NCBI RefSeq assembly: GCF_040939455.1
Contig: NC_134106.1
Location: forward strand, 73,539,001 to 73,603,000
Length of the DNA stretch: 64,000 bases
Direction: 5' to 3'
Source of the DNA: Microcebus murinus
Lineage: Eukaryota > Chordata > Mammalia > Primates > Cheirogaleidae
Part shown: positions 60,351 through 64,000 of the stretch, piece after piece
Layout of the letters: each line of letters opens with the position of its first letter
Position numbering within the stretch: the first letter of the stretch is position 1
The notes under the pieces: generated by a model
Told to the model about the DNA's origin: nothing
Databases searched by the model: none
What the model saw: only the letters and a program-made list of their open reading frames with translations
Translations under genes and position numbers: made by a program

Positions 60351-61120
60351 TTCAAATATTTATTAATTCCCATGATGGAATTCCATTATGGGAATTATGA
60401 AAGTGTTCCAGACATGAAGGCATAGTTCCCTGGCCTTGTGACAGAAGAGGGTTTCCTGGCCCCACCAAGCTGGCATTTAGTTGGTAAAGACAATAAATAA
60501 ATACATTGCCCACAGCCATGGAGACACACATTCTATGAAGAAAATAATCGTGCAGAAGGGGCTAGGGCGGGCATAAGGGGCTCTCATAGATAGGACAACC
60601 AAGGAAGATCTCAGTTAGGGGTAGCTTTTTTACATGTGCATGGAAGAAGTGAGGGGGGAAACCATGTGGTGACCTGGGGAAGCCCATGCCTGTAGAGGTA
60701 CAGGAAAGGCTCCCAGCTGGCAAGGATCAGCTTGCAGAATGGGAGACTCAGCAGGACCCCAGAGCAGATAGAGCAGAAGAGCTGGATGGGCAGAGATAGA
60801 GGGCAGGTGGGGAGACAAATGGGACCAGATAATGTGAGATTGGGTGGGCCACAGTGAGAGCTTTGGTTGTTATTCTGGGTGTGAAGCAGAACATCAGAGG
60901 ATGCTGAGCAGGAGGGTCAGATGACAGAATGGACATCTTCGATCCTGGTCACTGCTGGGTGGACATTTGCCCCTAGAGAGGTAAGAATGAAAGCAGGGAG
61001 ACCAGATAGGGGCTATTGTGCTACTCCAGGGGAGAAAGTCAATGGTGGATTTCAGGGGGCAGAACCAGGGCCAGTGATTGGGAGTTAAGTGAAAGAAAAT
61101 TTGGCACAGAATAAGTGGGA
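60350..61120 (-). mobile_element. L2 fragment
   Basis: Antisense L2 3' half (GGTAAAGACAATAAATAAATA near 60483, GAGGATGCTGAGCAGGAGG near 60896). Confidence 0.65.
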
Positions 61121-61374
61121 TTCTTTTAACTTCTTTTAACAGTTAAGATGAACCAACAATATTAGGTTTCAGGAGTAACAATTCCCTTTCATTCCCAATA
61201 TTGAGGCTGAGTCCAATCCCTAATTCAGAGTTAGGAAGCCACAAGACCACCAAGGTATCTCCTTCTATGTGAATCTCCTCTCCTGGACATATTGTAGGCT
61301 TTCAGTATCCGCAACTAAATACAAGACCCTTTTTTGTTTCAGCTAGTGCAGTGTGCAGGAAACCACGTCCCAAA

Positions 61375-61575
61375 AGGAGCACATCATATAGTGGTTAAGA
61401 ACAGAGAGACTTGGCTTCTAAGTTGGCCAGATCTAGATGTGTAGCTGTGTAACTTTGGATACATGTTGTCATCCCCCAGGCCCTCTGTTTTCTTACATGA
61501 AAAATAAAGATTAATGACCCTTAAAGGATTGGTGTGAGGATTAAAAGATTATTTAGGTAAAGCTGTTACAACTTT
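61375..61575 (+). mobile_element. MIR SINE
   Basis: TATAGTGGTTAAGAACAGAG at the start and GGTGTGAGGATTAAAAGATT near the end. Confidence 0.8.
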
Positions 61576-62918
61576 ATCAGAAATAAAAACAAGCTCTCAC
61601 TATTTGTACAGTATGAATGAGGCACAGTGGGTGTGTTAAGCTCCTAAATGGATACAGTGATTTGTCCAAGATCAGATGCAAACGGAGCTAGTTTCTTACA
61701 GTTCAAAGAGTCAAGATAGCCACACCTTTGCCTCCAAGGCAGCCCAGAAAAGGCTTCTCCTCCTTACCCAGAGGCAGGCCTAGTCTGCATTTCCTTGTGC
61801 TATTTCCCAGTGTTGGCTCTGCTCCAGTAGCTTAGAGAGCCCGGCCCCATCATGCCACATTGCTCCCGGTTTCTCATCCAACGTCTCATGAGACCTCCTT
61901 GCCAGACCAGCTTTCTTGCCAGAGTGGGTGTACCCAGGGCCAGATGATGCTCCTTCCTTGTTCATTTAAGGACTGGGAGTCTTAGACCAGAGTTTCAGAG
62001 TGCTTAGATGCAGCTGGAGCATTAACTTTGAACCCAGGGAAAGAGCATCTCTGGAAAAAGGTAACTTCTGCTGCTCAGAAGCTGTGTGTGAGGAACTGTC
62101 TTTCACTTCTCTGTATCTAGCCTTAAGGTGCCTCTAGGAGTCTTGGTCCAAGGTACAGGTTTTGGAGGAGCTGGGGCTGCTTAAAGAGTGCAAGTTGGTG
62201 ATTGCTTTCTCCCTGTTTAGGAACAACTAGGGAGTCAGGCACGAGGGGTCCTGAGGCAGGGAGGATTGTGAACAACTGTTCTCATTGTGGAGAGTCTGTG
62301 ATCTTCTTGGGGAATAGTTCTGGCACTCTAACCAGAAAATCAGAGGCAGATATAACATAATAGTAAAAACATCTCATGGGGCCCATGGATGGCCATGTAC
62401 AGGATCCTTAGAGATGCCTCTTTGGCTGGGGAATGGAGGAAGATGGAGTCAAAGAGTCAGGTTTGCTTCCAGTGACTTGGGAGTGTTTGGCTTGAAGTTG
62501 GGAAAAGTGGTAGCTTACCAGCTGTGTGGAGGGCTAGAATGGAGACAGAAACACACTCCCTTTCCTTCCTCTAAACCCAAAGACTCAGAGCATTAGAAGG
62601 TGCCTGGGATGGTGGTCTGGAATCTGCTAACAATCCTAGCTAGATGTGATGGATGGAAGATATACCAAGACCATCACACCCTGAGAACCAGGACTTCGCC
62701 AGCCATGGCAACAGTGGGAGCTTCCATTTGGGGTTTGCTCGCCTTGAAATATGCTCTTCCCATCCTTATTCTCAAATATGCATCTGGACAAGGTCTCAGG
62801 CAGCTTTCTCTAAAGGATCTCAGGATAGCTTTCTCTAAAGAATTTTTATAACAAAATTTCAGGTTGGGGAGGGGGAAAAGTAGGTAACATGTTTTCCTTC
62901 TCTCCTTCCCTCACGTAG
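61576..62918. other. IL36B 5' flank or last 5' UTR intron
   Basis: No assignable repeat or gene. It ends at the strong acceptor of the first IL36B coding exon. Confidence 0.45.
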
Positions 62919-62997
62919 CCAGCTGGTGGCAACCTCCTCTCCATCATCTGATCTACCTTCATAGGAGGCACTGAAGCCATCATGGGCACCCCATTGA
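62919..62997 (+). CDS. IL36B: IL36B first coding exon with 5' UTR portion
   Basis: The exon holds 63 nt of 5' UTR and 16 coding nt (MGTPL plus one base). The strong acceptor at 62918 shows that at least one further 5' UTR exon lies upstream. Confidence 0.82.
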
Positions 62998-63623
62998 GTA
63001 AGTAATGAATTGAAAACCAGCTTGGAAGTATCATCCATTCTCCTCACCAAAGAAATAGGATATAAGGCCCCCCTCGTTTGCTCGGCCATAAATATATTTG
63101 CTCTTGCTAAAACACAGATGGTAAGCCTGCATCTGAAAATCTCAGGACAGCTAGCTCTTTTGTTATTGTCTCTATGTAGAATTGCTGACGACCAATTTAA
63201 ATATTTTGGGGTTTTATTAATATTACTACCCAGAGATTTTATCAGTCAGGAAAAGATAAGTCACTAATAGCCCTGGGGAGACAAAGATGATTCTTGAGAA
63301 TCTCTTGGGACACTGAATGCATGGATCCTTCCAGATGTTTTCATTCATAAACCGTCCCCTGCCTATTTCCCCTCTCTTGCTCTGAGAAGTAGCCTCTCCT
63401 GAGAGAAGCAAGCCTACACCAAGGGATTCTAAAGCCATTAATACCAGGATGCAACTAGAGTCCTAATGCTGACAACAATCCCACGTATGTTTTGTGCTTT
63501 TCTGTCATCCTGCAGGGGTGAAAAGTCCCGAAGTCTATGGTATTCGTGATTCTCTACAGATGGTGTGGGTCCTGGATGGAAATTCTTTAATAGCAGCTCC
63601 TCTTAACAACAGTGTCAAGCCTG
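62982..63623 (+). CDS. IL36B: Interleukin-36 beta, first two coding exons (gene continues past the window)
   Basis: Exon 62919-62997 has a strong acceptor (pyrimidine tract 62892-62915, TAG at 62916-62918), a start ATG at 62982 in a good Kozak context (gccatcATGG) and a GTAAGT donor. An in-frame TGA at 62949-62951 rules out an earlier start. The second exon 63516-63623 has a CTGCAG acceptor and a GTGAGT donor. Joined, they read MGTPLRVKSPEVYGIRDSLQ, then MVWVLDGNSLIAAPLNNSVKP; the section from YGIRDS on matches the start of mammalian IL-36 beta closely. IL-36 beta is known as an agonist of the IL1RL2/IL1RAP receptor made by epithelial cells. The gene faces away from IL36RN, as in the human cluster. 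The remaining beta-trefoil exons lie beyond 64000. The extreme N-terminus differs from the human protein. Confidence 0.92.
63516..63623 (+). CDS. IL36B: IL36B second coding exon
   Basis: The 108-nt exon, entered in phase 1, encodes VKSPEVYGIRDS through WVLDGNSLIAAPLNNSVKP. It ends one base into the next codon before GTGAGT. The I-R-D motif for N-terminal processing is in this exon. Confidence 0.93.
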
Positions 63624-64000
63624 GTGAGTGACAATTTAAGCCGCTGTTGCTCCACTGGGGCTGGGGCCGAGCCTGCCTGACCCTGGTCCTGGACCTTGCC
63701 AACTCCTGGGCACCAGCCTATGTCCACAGGAAGGGTGACAAGGGGCAGGATGGTTCCCTCCCACAAAGGAAAACCCATGCCTAGAAATGAGGGGTTGGCA
63801 GCTCCCCTCGTCAAAAGAAAATATCCTCAGATTAGAAGGGCTTATTCATTCTGGAAATGGAAAGTTTAACCTTCCTCTTAAACTTTCTGTCCTTTAGATT
63901 CCAACCATCACTACCTAAGTCCTCAGATTCAAGCACCTTCATCTTTCCAATACCAAACCTATACACCTTTCTAAGTTGGCATCCTCTGTTCTAATAAAAA

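Noticed and set aside
1..64000. Bacterial-type systems, CRISPR arrays or operons
   Set aside because: The whole window is mammalian nuclear DNA with introns, Alu and L1 elements. No regularly spaced repeat array was seen.

Overview
This is nuclear DNA from a mammal, almost certainly a strepsirrhine primate and most likely a lemur. The Alu at 54371-54707 has the lemur-type spacer between its two halves. A 5'-truncated L1 end at 19271-19429 also resembles lemur L1 3' ends. The species call is an inference from these repeats.

The window covers part of the interleukin-1 (IL-1) gene cluster, inverted relative to the usual human display. Three genes are supported exon by exon. (1) IL1F10 (IL-38), minus strand, is complete: four coding exons between 25689 and 23143, 152 codons plus stop. 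(2) IL36RN (IL-36 receptor antagonist), minus strand, is complete: four coding exons between 38942 and 35658, 155 codons plus stop. (3) IL36B (IL-36 beta), plus strand, is represented only by its first two coding exons (62982-62997 and 63516-63623); the rest lies beyond 64000. All splice junctions are GT-AG and the reading frames stay open.

Layout. 1-22.6 kb is intergenic DNA on the IL1RN-facing side of IL1F10, filled with old L2, MIR, MLT1 and DNA-transposon remnants, two younger insertions (an Alu and an L1 end) and a 43-bp tRNA-derived insertion. 22.6-30.5 kb holds IL1F10, with a candidate TATA promoter and noncoding first exon near 30.45 kb. 31-35 kb holds MLT1 LTRs and a TTTC microsatellite. 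35-39.2 kb holds IL36RN. 44.8-45.6 kb is a CpG-rich block that may be the distal IL36B promoter. 45.6-58 kb is dominated by L1 fragments. A decayed IL36RN-like exon sits at 55197-55322. 62.9-63.6 kb holds the 5' coding end of IL36B.

In known biology, IL36B encodes an agonist of the IL-36 receptor (IL1RL2/IL1RAP). IL36RN and IL1F10 encode antagonist-type ligands of the same pathway. The window therefore juxtaposes an activator and two brakes on epithelial inflammation. IL36RN and IL1F10 have identical internal exon lengths (86 and 128 nt) and phases, marking them as tandem duplicates.

The most notable observations are the unannotated IL36RN-like exon relic, an MLT1 LTR that supplies the first canonical poly(A) signal of IL1F10, a tailless tRNA-Thr-like half insertion, and a TTTC microsatellite that looks like the expanded tail of a retroposed fragment.
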